Positions 33,724-42,173 of a stretch of 42,173 bases of DNA are shown in pieces; positions within the stretch are counted from its first letter, which is position 1; each line of letters opens with the position of its first letter. The position numbers were made by a program, and so were the translations under genes. Below the pieces are notes generated by a model. That model ran no database searches, was not told the DNA's origin, and worked only from the letters and a program-made list of their open reading frames with translations. Origin of the DNA: an uncultured Bacteroidales bacterium (GTDB lineage Bacteria > Bacteroidota > Bacteroidia > Bacteroidales > Bacteroidaceae); NCBI GenBank assembly GCA_902760345.1, contig CACWFY010000037.1, positions 1 to 42,173 on the forward strand. Reading direction: 5' to 3'.

Positions 33724-36700
33724 ATGACACGAAATATGAACGTTTACGATAAGTTTACAGACATCTATTCATACATTAAGAATATACTATTTCTGGTGGT
33801 TTTGATGACACTCGGAGCCACCAATGCGTTGGGTGTCACCATTACCTATCATATCATCAATTTAGGTAGATTAGACAACGATGGCAACATTACCGCCAAT
33901 CGTACGGAGGCGTTGCAATTCACCAGTACAAAGACTACTTTGGAGGTTCCAGCTAAATATAAGAGCCCGTTGGCTAAGAACTGGAAATATTATCAAGCCA
34001 CTGAGATAACCTATAATGGTAGTCCTAAGGCCTATACTTTTATCTCTGGTCCTACCCTCAATGAAGGTGACGTTATGGCCGCTGATGCTGATATCTATGT
34101 GACCTATGAACTTGATGAGACTGCCTTAAGTAACTTCATCGTGAATGATGGCGATGTGTGTAACATTAAATTTAATAATAGCAAATACCTTTATCAAAGT
34201 GCTTGGGAAGGTGACCCGAATACCGCTAGCGCTGTTATTGCTGATCCAACAACTACACCAGAATATTGTTGGAAAATCAACATCAAAGACCCCTACCAAG
34301 TTACCATACAGAGCAAGAGTAGCAGTTATAAAGATTATTATCTTTCTGCTAAGAATGGAGCTTTTCCTGATATTCGTCTTAGAAATCCGTTAAGTAATGC
34401 AAAAGCAAATAAAGTATGGGCTTTCGGTTTAATCCCTGGCGTTGCTGACGACACCTATCGACTGATTGTTGCAGATGGTTATACACAAAATCATAATACA
34501 CTGGACTCATTCAAACATGGTTATCTGAACAATAATGATCAAGGATACAAGACACGTTTCAGTACTTATGGTGGCGAATCACACTCTAATTGTGACCTGG
34601 CATTCGAGCCTATCCGACAAACCTATACCTATCATATAGTTGACACTCACGATAATATCGCCATTTCATATACGATGTCTGAAGCAACGGCTACAGGTCA
34701 GGCTTTGAATGGCTATGCCAGTATTCCAGAAGAAATCCGCAGCCCGTATATCGAAGATGAGACGATTAAGTTCTACAATCATGCTGATTGTGCTGACCAA
34801 CATGTGATTACAAAAACGCCACCAACAAAGAATATCTATGTAAAATATACCACGACTAACTTGAACAACAAGTTCCTGCATCTGCGTGGTGCCCGTGCTT
34901 TGAATGTTAAGATAAACGGCGAATTAATATATGATAATAATGGAGTACTGAGCCATCAGACAGGTAATGAAAATACAACCAAGCCATTCTTGTGGTATTT
35001 CTCTGGAGAAGATCCATACGCTATAGAGATAAGTAATGGTGAGAGCGGTAAAAAGTTGGGTTATACCACTCCGTCCTCCTCACCGACTTCACTTTTATAT
35101 GCAGAGTCGCCAGAAAAGACGAAGTTTATCATCATGGCGACCAGCAATGGTGACGGGTATCAACAGATGGAGTTGATGGCTGCTACGGGTGATGGTAACT
35201 ACTATCGCGTAGGGCGTACGGGCGACGCCTTCAGTATTAGCACGACAGCTACAGGTGATGCTTCTCTGCAGATTAAGGTAAATCCCGTCACGATTCCTGC
35301 CACGTTTAAATTGATTGACAAGGCTGGTAAGATACTGACGAGTATTACCAGCACGTCTGGAGATGTAGAGCTGCCTGATGAATGGAAAAGTCCGCTGGTA
35401 TCGGAGTATCAATATTGGAAAGAGAGTGCTTTCACTATTGAAGGCGATGTCTATACCCTCAAAGCAAACCCATCAGAGTCTGACAAAGCCCAAAGCGTTA
35501 CAGATAACCCTATCATCTACGTTACTTACAAGGTCAACGACAAAGTCAATTTTGAGACTACAGATGAGACTACCGATGACGATAATGTAGGTGGAACCTA
35601 CAGACTACAATTCATCAATGGTGAGAGCTTTCAGCAGGAGAACGGAAAAGATGCTGTGATGACTACAGCTCAAAAGGGTGTTTATCCTTACTTCTGTGGT
35701 GATGGTATGTTCTACGTCTATGGTGATGATCAATGGGAAACGCAGTTGAATTCCGGTGCCAGTACCCGTTCGCGCTGGCTATGGTATGTAGTCAGTCCCA
35801 CCAGCGACCCTTACCATGTCAAAATTATGAGTTATCACCTCAATGCTAAGCCAATCGATAAAAAGCACGGCTATTTCCGTACCTTCCCCGTGACCTACAG
35901 GGATCTTTCAACACAAACAAATGTTACAAGGTATGTGACGAGCCTAACCACGACGGCAGAAGACGATGGCGCTCCATCCCCCACCGAGTATATGGTACTG
36001 ACGGGTGCTGGTGGCCATTGTAAGCTGGTGACTGTTGATGAGATTGTTGGTGCTCCTACGAACGGATCATACGGAACTCGACAAACTGTAAGAACCTTAG
36101 AGCAGTACTGGAAGAATAACCCAACGATTCAGAATACATTGGGTGGTGCCAAGGTGACACAGGAAGAGACCTATAGCGGCAATATCACCCTTACTGACCA
36201 ACAGGAAGCGATCTTGCCTACCTATTGGCATACCTATAAGAGCCTTGTCAATTCTGCTCCGTGGGTTGGATGGACTGGTGATGGACATTCTGGTACCGGT
36301 AGGCAATACAAGAATAAGAACCACTGGTTCCAGACTATCAATATGTCTGACACCGAGGGATCCGATGGTGAGTTTGAATTCGTTGAAACCACTCTCACCC
36401 CTCAGGTTATCCTCATCGATAATCACGGTTGGGAAATCATGCGTAAGCCGCTGTACGACAAAGACGGAAACCTAAATACAGAGTTGAAGTTGTACGACAG
36501 CGAGATGGTAAAAACCTATTATTGGCATCCCAAATCGACGAAAATTGACGGCTATCACAAATACTCAATAGCCGAAGGTGATGAACAAATCACTATCTAT
36601 AAAAAAAATGAAGCGGGCAAGTGGGTGCCTGACGGTAACACAACGACCTTCACATCAAATTCGCTGTATGACGATCCATACGTCAAGATTAAAAATGAGT

Positions 36701-39105
36701 ATCAAGAACAAGATGCCAGTGTGAAGACCGACTTCTATGTCACTTACGATGTAAAGCCAGAATATGCAAACCTTTATAAGGGTGCTGCTACTGAAAGCGA
36801 AGTAACCGTATCTGCCTTCTGGGTAAAACAAGGTACCAAATACGCTAAAAATGATGGTGATGCCCTTACAACAGTCGATGCCGAGACTGATGATGACGAA
36901 TTGAAATGGTACGTGAAGCCTAATTTCAACATTGATGCAGAAATGGGCTACCAGTATGAGGGTCAAAACGGAGAAAAGACTAAGAATGAGACAGAAGCGG
37001 AATATGTGGCGGCTGGCAAGAATGGCTTTGACCCGTATAACGTGCAGATTCAGAGTGTTAAAAACACTTATTATTATTTTAAAATAACCACCAGTGCTAA
37101 TTCCCAACTCTCAGAAGGCGTTTGGAAGGGTTCATCAACAGACCTGAGCCTTAAGCAAATGTCTTCTGGTACACAGAATAACGTTGAAGGTTATGACCAA
37201 ACCAATCTGAACATTACCAATGCGACCTTCATGGTGGTAAAGGACGAAAGTGGACGCATGCTACTGATGCCCCGTTTCGACCATACGAAGGTGGTAAACT
37301 CATTTAGTGGGGAACAACTGTCTGCTCCCAATGCCGCCTCACAGACATTGGAACTTAAGATGGCTCCTAAGGTGATTCATTATTCTAGTGAGTTTGCCGG
37401 TATGAATGGGCAATATTTTTTGGCCTCAGACTTTACCTTTGATGAAGATTTTGTGTCATTGGGTTCAGCAGAAGATCCATTTACAGGTTCTATCGATGGC
37501 GGTCTTCATCCCATCTCCACAGATCCTGAAACGCCTCTGACGACTCCTCTGATTGCATACGCTGAGGGTGCTATTATCAAGAATATCATACTGGATAATG
37601 TCAATATCACTACAGGAACTAATGTTGGTGCTATTGTTGCTAATGCTACAGGCGAAACCCGCATCTACAACTGCGGTATCAATAGCGGTAGCGTAGGTGG
37701 AAGTGGAGATGTCGGTGGTATCGTAGGAAATTTGCATGGTGAGGAAATAACAGTAGATGGAAAAAAGAAATATATTGGAGCTCGTGTCATCAACTGTTAT
37801 AGCTATGCCAATGTGACTAGTGGTACGAACGTAGGAGGTATTGTAGGAAACAATGATTTCGCTTCTACGGCATCCAAAATTGCTACCATGGTGATGAACT
37901 GTATGTTCTACGGTGACATCACTGGTGGTACTAACAAGTCACCTGTCTATGGTGGTAATAATATTGCCAATTTGCACGGTGGTCTCAATACCTATAATTA
38001 CTATGCATACCAGAAGTTGCCGACAGCACATATTACTGATGGTAAGTACAACAGTGCATTGGCAATATATGAAAAATACCTAAACCGCTTTGAGTTCTAT
38101 CGCCTGTTACTGAACAGTAACAAAAAACTGGCTGCCTTCTATGCCACATCATCAAAAGAGACGGTAAAACCCTCAGATATGATGAAATGGGTATTGGAAA
38201 CAGCAGACCGTTCCATTGCAGAACCCAAGCCATATCCCGTGCTGAAGTCCCAGGGCTATTATCCATCTATCATCAACTATGATGCGGAGAATGCCCCTGA
38301 CAGTGCTTCTGTAGGTCGCAATCATGGCGGCAAATTGGGCAAGACATTGCGAGTACATTTGAGTGGTACTGGCATTACCACTTCTGAGCTGACCCTACAG
38401 CGCATGGATAAGGACTTCGATCGTTTCAACTTTAACTATGACAAGGTTCAGTTGCCTTATTTCAACGAGGTAGGTACAGGCAACTATACCAATAATCAGG
38501 TCGTAACGGGCTGGGAGATTACCCGGATGGATGGTGGTACTGCTGGTACTTATTCTGCTGCTGATGAATTTGGCGGTTATAATTTTGCTGACCGAAAGTG
38601 TACAGCGAAGGATATTTATGCTACGAGTGGACGTGTCTTCTCTCAAGGAGCCTATTTCGATGTGCCCTACGGCGTCACCGATATCTATATCCAGCCCCAT
38701 TGGGCTACGGCAGTATATGTAGCAGACGAACGTCTTGATGTGGTCTATAATACTGGTTATACTGCTCAGAATGTGAGTCAGTTAGATCAACAGTTCCCGA
38801 CAGGAAAGATTACCATCAACGGCAGCGAACAGGATGTTTATACTTCCATCAGTGCTGCTATTGAAGGTAAAAGTTCCTCTTCGGTCTATGACCTTGCTGT
38901 CGTGTTGGTAGGAAATCTCCACCAAAGCAATGTCCCATCAGGTGGCGCAGTGCCTTTCACCGTGATGTCTGCAGACTTGGATAATGACCATGAGCCTGAT
39001 TATAGCATGATATACCATCATTCTGGACGTACGGTGATTTGTCCTATTCGTTTTGACTTCCTGAATATTCCCGGCACCTGTCAGGCACAAAGCCAAATGG
39101 AGTAA
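33724..39105 (+). CDS. Second giant surface protein, N-terminal part (frameshifted)
   Basis: A 1,793-residue frame with a signal sequence (ILFLVVLMTLGATNALG, about 21-37). Four related modules follow, beginning near residues 40, 300, 523 and 889. Each opens with a Y/F-x-L/I-I-D-like strand, then a P-x-x-x-x-SPL/Y segment, an IYVTY strand and a W ... DPY-x-(V/I)-x-I block. GLUG-type motifs occur at about 1293-1378 (NVGAIVAN, DVGGIVGN, INCYSYANV, NVGGIVGN). The last residues before the TAA at 39103 (AQSQME) depart from the pattern, and the frame used downstream is 0 instead of 1. One extra A near 39088-39091 would fuse this with the following open frame. It was probably one secreted adhesin-like protein. 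No enzyme domain was recognised. Confidence 0.75.
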   Translation: MTRNMNVYDKFTDIYSYIKNILFLVVLMTLGATNALGVTITYHIINLGRLDNDGNITANRTEALQFTSTKTTLEVPAKYKSPLAKNWKYYQATEITYNGSPKAYTFISGPTLNEGDVMAADADIYVTYELDETALSNFIVNDGDVCNIKFNNSKYLYQSAWEGDPNTASAVIADPTTTPEYCWKINIKDPYQVTIQSKSSSYKDYYLSAKNGAFPDIRLRNPLSNAKANKVWAFGLIPGVADDTYRLIVADGYTQNHNTLDSFKHGYLNNNDQGYKTRFSTYGGESHSNCDLAFEPIRQTYTYHIVDTHDNIAISYTMSEATATGQALNGYASIPEEIRSPYIEDETIKFYNHADCADQHVITKTPPTKNIYVKYTTTNLNNKFLHLRGARALNVKINGELIYDNNGVLSHQTGNENTTKPFLWYFSGEDPYAIEISNGESGKKLGYTTPSSSPTSLLYAESPEKTKFIIMATSNGDGYQQMELMAATGDGNYYRVGRTGDAFSISTTATGDASLQIKVNPVTIPATFKLIDKAGKILTSITSTSGDVELPDEWKSPLVSEYQYWKESAFTIEGDVYTLKANPSESDKAQSVTDNPIIYVTYKVNDKVNFETTDETTDDDNVGGTYRLQFINGESFQQENGKDAVMTTAQKGVYPYFCGDGMFYVYGDDQWETQLNSGASTRSRWLWYVVSPTSDPYHVKIMSYHLNAKPIDKKHGYFRTFPVTYRDLSTQTNVTRYVTSLTTTAEDDGAPSPTEYMVLTGAGGHCKLVTVDEIVGAPTNGSYGTRQTVRTLEQYWKNNPTIQNTLGGAKVTQEETYSGNITLTDQQEAILPTYWHTYKSLVNSAPWVGWTGDGHSGTGRQYKNKNHWFQTINMSDTEGSDGEFEFVETTLTPQVILIDNHGWEIMRKPLYDKDGNLNTELKLYDSEMVKTYYWHPKSTKIDGYHKYSIAEGDEQITIYKKNEAGKWVPDGNTTTFTSNSLYDDPYVKIKNEYQEQDASVKTDFYVTYDVKPEYANLYKGAATESEVTVSAFWVKQGTKYAKNDGDALTTVDAETDDDELKWYVKPNFNIDAEMGYQYEGQNGEKTKNETEAEYVAAGKNGFDPYNVQIQSVKNTYYYFKITTSANSQLSEGVWKGSSTDLSLKQMSSGTQNNVEGYDQTNLNITNATFMVVKDESGRMLLMPRFDHTKVVNSFSGEQLSAPNAASQTLELKMAPKVIHYSSEFAGMNGQYFLASDFTFDEDFVSLGSAEDPFTGSIDGGLHPISTDPETPLTTPLIAYAEGAIIKNIILDNVNITTGTNVGAIVANATGETRIYNCGINSGSVGGSGDVGGIVGNLHGEEITVDGKKKYIGARVINCYSYANVTSGTNVGGIVGNNDFASTASKIATMVMNCMFYGDITGGTNKSPVYGGNNIANLHGGLNTYNYYAYQKLPTAHITDGKYNSALAIYEKYLNRFEFYRLLLNSNKKLAAFYATSSKETVKPSDMMKWVLETADRSIAEPKPYPVLKSQGYYPSIINYDAENAPDSASVGRNHGGKLGKTLRVHLSGTGITTSELTLQRMDKDFDRFNFNYDKVQLPYFNEVGTGNYTNNQVVTGWEITRMDGGTAGTYSAADEFGGYNFADRKCTAKDIYATSGRVFSQGAYFDVPYGVTDIYIQPHWATAVYVADERLDVVYNTGYTAQNVSQLDQQFPTGKITINGSEQDVYTSISAAIEGKSSSSVYDLAVVLVGNLHQSNVPSGGAVPFTVMSADLDNDHEPDYSMIYHHSGRTVICPIRFDFLNIPGTCQAQSQME

Positions 39106-42100
39106 GTAAAATCCTTAATTTCACCATTTTCAAGACAAAGGGATGGTTTGAGACGACGAATACAACGCTCGTTTATTCCAACCAGGTAGAGTACGAGAAT
39201 AAGGAAGGTGTTGGTACAAAGGCATCTTCACCGCTCATCCTCCTTGGCGGTGATTTTGAACAGTTCGTATCAACGCAGAAGCAAACTGTTGATGGTAAAA
39301 CCACCTATATCCATGTGGGTAGTAATGTCAATATCGATAATTTCGGTTTGGGAACGCATGGTGATGGTGCCAATGCTACGCCACATATTCCAGTATCGGT
39401 GACAGGTGGTGAGTTTAAAGGCTTCTATCTAACGGGAACCTATAACCCGAATGCCGCCGTAAAAACAGATAATGCAGAATGCTACATCAGTGGCGGTCAC
39501 TTTGTAGAAGCTGCAGGCGCTTGTCAAGAGCAGATTAACGGTAATGTTCAGTGGCAGATTTACGATGCCGATATTGATGCTTTCTTTGGTGGTGGTATCA
39601 ATGATGCCAAGCCTATCACAGGAACTATCACAACAGAAATCATCAATAGCCATGTGGGCACTTTCTGTGGTGGCCCGAAGTTCGGTAACATGACGACAGG
39701 CAAGGCTGTAACCACCACTGCTATAGGTTGTGTCTTCGATGAGTATTTCGGAGCCGGTTATGGAGGTCTTTCTTATTCAAGGATTAAATACAACGATGAT
39801 AGATCATACAATTTCGACAGCACCCCTTATCAATCAGAACGTGGTAAATATTATACCGGAACAGGTGCAAATACCAGTTACGCTAAGAAAGGTCCTGGCG
39901 TAGCTACCGACTTCGACTACGAGTTCTTCGTATGGTCAACTGGTGAGACTGGTTCTCGTAAGTATGTTAAGTTTGCTTCATTCTCATTGGCACAATGTAA
40001 TGATGTAAGTTCCAATCTGACCAATTGCACCATCAATCAGTCCTTCTATGGTGGTGGTAGTTTGGGTAAAGTGACAGGAAAAGCGACATCCGTTCTTGAT
40101 GGTTGTACTGTTCACGGCAATGTGTTTGGTGGTGGTTTCTCGGCCAATGTGCCTAAGGTTCCCGTGCGCGATAAAGGAACGGGATTAAGCGTAAAGCCAT
40201 CCTACAACTCGAATACCGGTATGTTTGAGCCCGGTGAGTTCTCTGGTACTACCAACTATGAATGGAAGCATGTTGATAACCTTCCGGCGGATGGTGGAGC
40301 AGGCTTCGTAACGGAAGATGACAAGAATTACGTTGTAACCAGTGCCGACTTGACTACTCTCGGACAGGTGAAGGAAACCGACCTGACAGTCAAGAACAAC
40401 TGCTTGGTAGAAGGAGCTGTATATGGTGGCGGTGATGAGTCTGCTGTGTATGAAAATACAAAGGTAACCATTCAGAACGAAGGCGGCAGCAACAAGATTC
40501 CTAACGTCTATGGCGGTGGTAATACTGCCGACGTTGATGGTAACACCGAAGTACACATGATGAATGGTACCGTGAGCCACGACATCTATGGTGGTGGACG
40601 TGGTGAGACGACAATAGTTGGCGGTAACGTTATGGTGAACATCGGCGGAAAGACCGTTGAGGCTCCCAGCATCACCTACTCTGGTACCGGCCTCGTGGAA
40701 GGTGACGTCTATGGCGGTTCGGCACTTGGTGCTGTAAATACGACAGACGGCAAGACCACAACGGTCAACGTCTATGGCGGTACTGTTAATGGTAGCGTCT
40801 TTGGTGGCGGTCTGGGACAAGAGGGAGTTGCCGAAGTAGCTGAATCAGGAACACCTGGTGATCCTGGCTATATCGCTCCTCAGGCAGCCATACCTGCTAT
40901 CGTAGCCCTGAGCCAGGGTAACGTTTTAGTAAATGTTGAAGGCGGTACAGTAAAGACTGCCGTCTATGGCGGTAGTAACATCAATGGTGTGTTGCAGAAG
41001 GATGCTACAGTGAAGCTGATTGGTGGTACAGTCGGTGATTCTGGAAACCCCAATAACGATGTTGTCTTTGGTGGTGGTAAGGGTGCTCCTACGCTGGTGA
41101 ATGGCGATGTGACGGTGAACGTTGGAGAAGAAGGACAGGATGTAGCTACTGGTGCAACCATCCATGGTCATGTCTATGGCGGTGGTGCATTGGGTAATAC
41201 GAATGAAGCATGGGTAACGGATACTTCGACAGAACCCGCTACGACCACACTGCAACCTGTTGCAAACACAAAAACACTTGTCAACCTGTATGCCGGTACT
41301 ATCAACGGCTATGCCTACGGTGGTGGCTTAGGTGACTTAGCAAGTTTAGGTGAAGGTCATGCTGATACTCCAGCATACGTTGGTGGTGACGTAAAGGTCA
41401 CCCTCGACGGTGCAAAGGTGCAGCAAGTCTTTGGTGCTAACAATATCAATGGTACGCCAAAGGGACATGTGAAGGTATGGGTAAAGAGAACTGTAAATAG
41501 TGCGAAACCTACGGAGGATGGAGAGCATAATCCTATAGGCCGCGAAGGAAGAACTACCTACGACGTACAAGCTGTCTATGGTGGTGGTAACCAGGCAGAC
41601 TATATTCCATCAGACGCATCTTCAGCCTTTACCGAAGTGATTATTGAAGGTTGTGAACTGACAAGTATTGATAAAGTCTATGGCGGTGGTAATGCTGCTG
41701 CCGTACCTGCTACAAAAGTTACTGTAAAGGGATCTTATATCATCAACACTTTGTATGGTGGTGGTAATGGTGCCGGTGAAGGTAATCTTGGCGCTAATGT
41801 CGGTTACAAGTCATACTCAAGTTTAACTCCTACTGAAGAAGAGAAAACCTTAAAACAGTATGGTACTGGTAAGGCAGAGACAAAACTTCTTGGTGGTTAT
41901 ATCAATGATGTCTATGGTGGTAGTAATACCAGAGGTGATGTCCGTGGTGGTACAGATGTCCGCACAAAGGAAAAGGGCGAAGTCGTGGAAGACTGCTGTG
42001 AGACTTTGAATGTCGGCAATATCTATGGTGCCGGTAGTCATGCTGACGTTAAGGGCGATGCAAATATCCTCTTAGAGTGTATGCCAGAAGATTATGTGGC

Positions 42101-42173
42101 TGCTGTTTATGGCGGTGCTGAGGAAGCTATCGTTGAAGGTAATGTCACGCTGACCGTGACCAGTGGTAAGTTC
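39057..42173 (+). CDS. Second giant surface protein, continuation, running off the right edge
   Basis: The frame is open from 39057 (after a TGA at 39054) to the window end, over 1,000 codons, with no early ATG. Homologous sequence starts at about 39090 (KPNGVSKILNFTIFKTKGW). It contains a LILLGGDFEQF segment and then the same YGGGN turns as the first giant (14 YGG turns, for example NVYGGGNTADV, HVYGGGALGNT, KVYGGGNAAAV). These alternate with short V-x-V-x-I-x-GG strands, consistent with beta-helix coils. It has no start of its own, so it is best read as the downstream part of the gene at 33724. The C-terminus and any sorting domain lie outside the window. With the first part, at least about 2,815 residues are encoded here. 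Confidence 0.8.

Overview
The window looks like a chromosomal accessory region of a Prevotella-like member of the Bacteroidales. This rests on promoters with the Bacteroidota TAnnTTTG -7 box and TTTG-like -33 box, a large cluster of FimA/Mfa1-type fimbrillin lipoproteins, DUF3868/DUF3575 and DUF5119-like pilus accessory proteins, a protein end resembling a type IX secretion sorting domain, and AAA-ATPase/PD-(D/E)XK genes of a kind common in this group. No species can be named from the sequence alone.

Layout. (1) Positions 1-405 hold a tRNA-Ser(UGA) on the minus strand with its own -7 box and a terminator. (2) Positions 406-7400, minus strand, form a five-gene operon read from a well-formed promoter at 7425-7455. 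It encodes an inner-membrane HlyD-type adaptor, two ABC transporter half-proteins of the NHLM type (natural-product/bacteriocin leader-peptide exporters), a TolC-type outer-membrane channel and a lipoprotein periplasmic adaptor. Together these could form a complete trans-envelope exporter. The usual C39 leader peptidase domain is absent and no precursor peptide is visible. (3) Positions 7456-8014 are a divergent intergenic region with nested GTGAGGTG repeats. (4) Positions 8015-19896, plus strand, form a type V pilus cluster: an OmpA-like/DUF3575 outer-membrane protein, a DUF5119/FimB-Mfa2-like lipoprotein, a probable major fimbrillin, an inserted AAA-ATPase/nuclease gene with its own promoter, and four more fimbrillin-family lipoproteins, most overlapping by ATGA. 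(5) Positions 19977-32224 encode a giant (about 4,080 residues if joined) glycine-rich YGGGN-repeat surface protein, broken by one frameshift near 24128 and ending in a T9SS-like sorting domain. (6) Positions 32271-33443 hold a second ATPase gene behind a 15-bp tandem duplication. (7) From 33724 to beyond the right edge is a second giant YGGGN-repeat protein, also broken by a frameshift, near 39090. Its second half is an open frame running off the window.

Intergenic DNA is rich in short-period tandem repeats: 22 bp x7 after the major fimbrillin, 14 bp x3 and 7 bp x8 before the last fimbrillin and the first giant, and 11 bp x8 plus inverted copies before the second giant. Several follow a small GC-rich palindrome right after a stop codon.

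Functionally the right three quarters looks like a cell-surface adhesion island, with a pilus made of several fimbrillins and two very large, probably T9SS-delivered, repeat proteins. The left part is a separate, divergently transcribed exporter. The most notable points are the peptidase-free NHLM exporter with two adaptors, the paired giant proteins with matching one-base frameshifts, and the helically phased repeat arrays.
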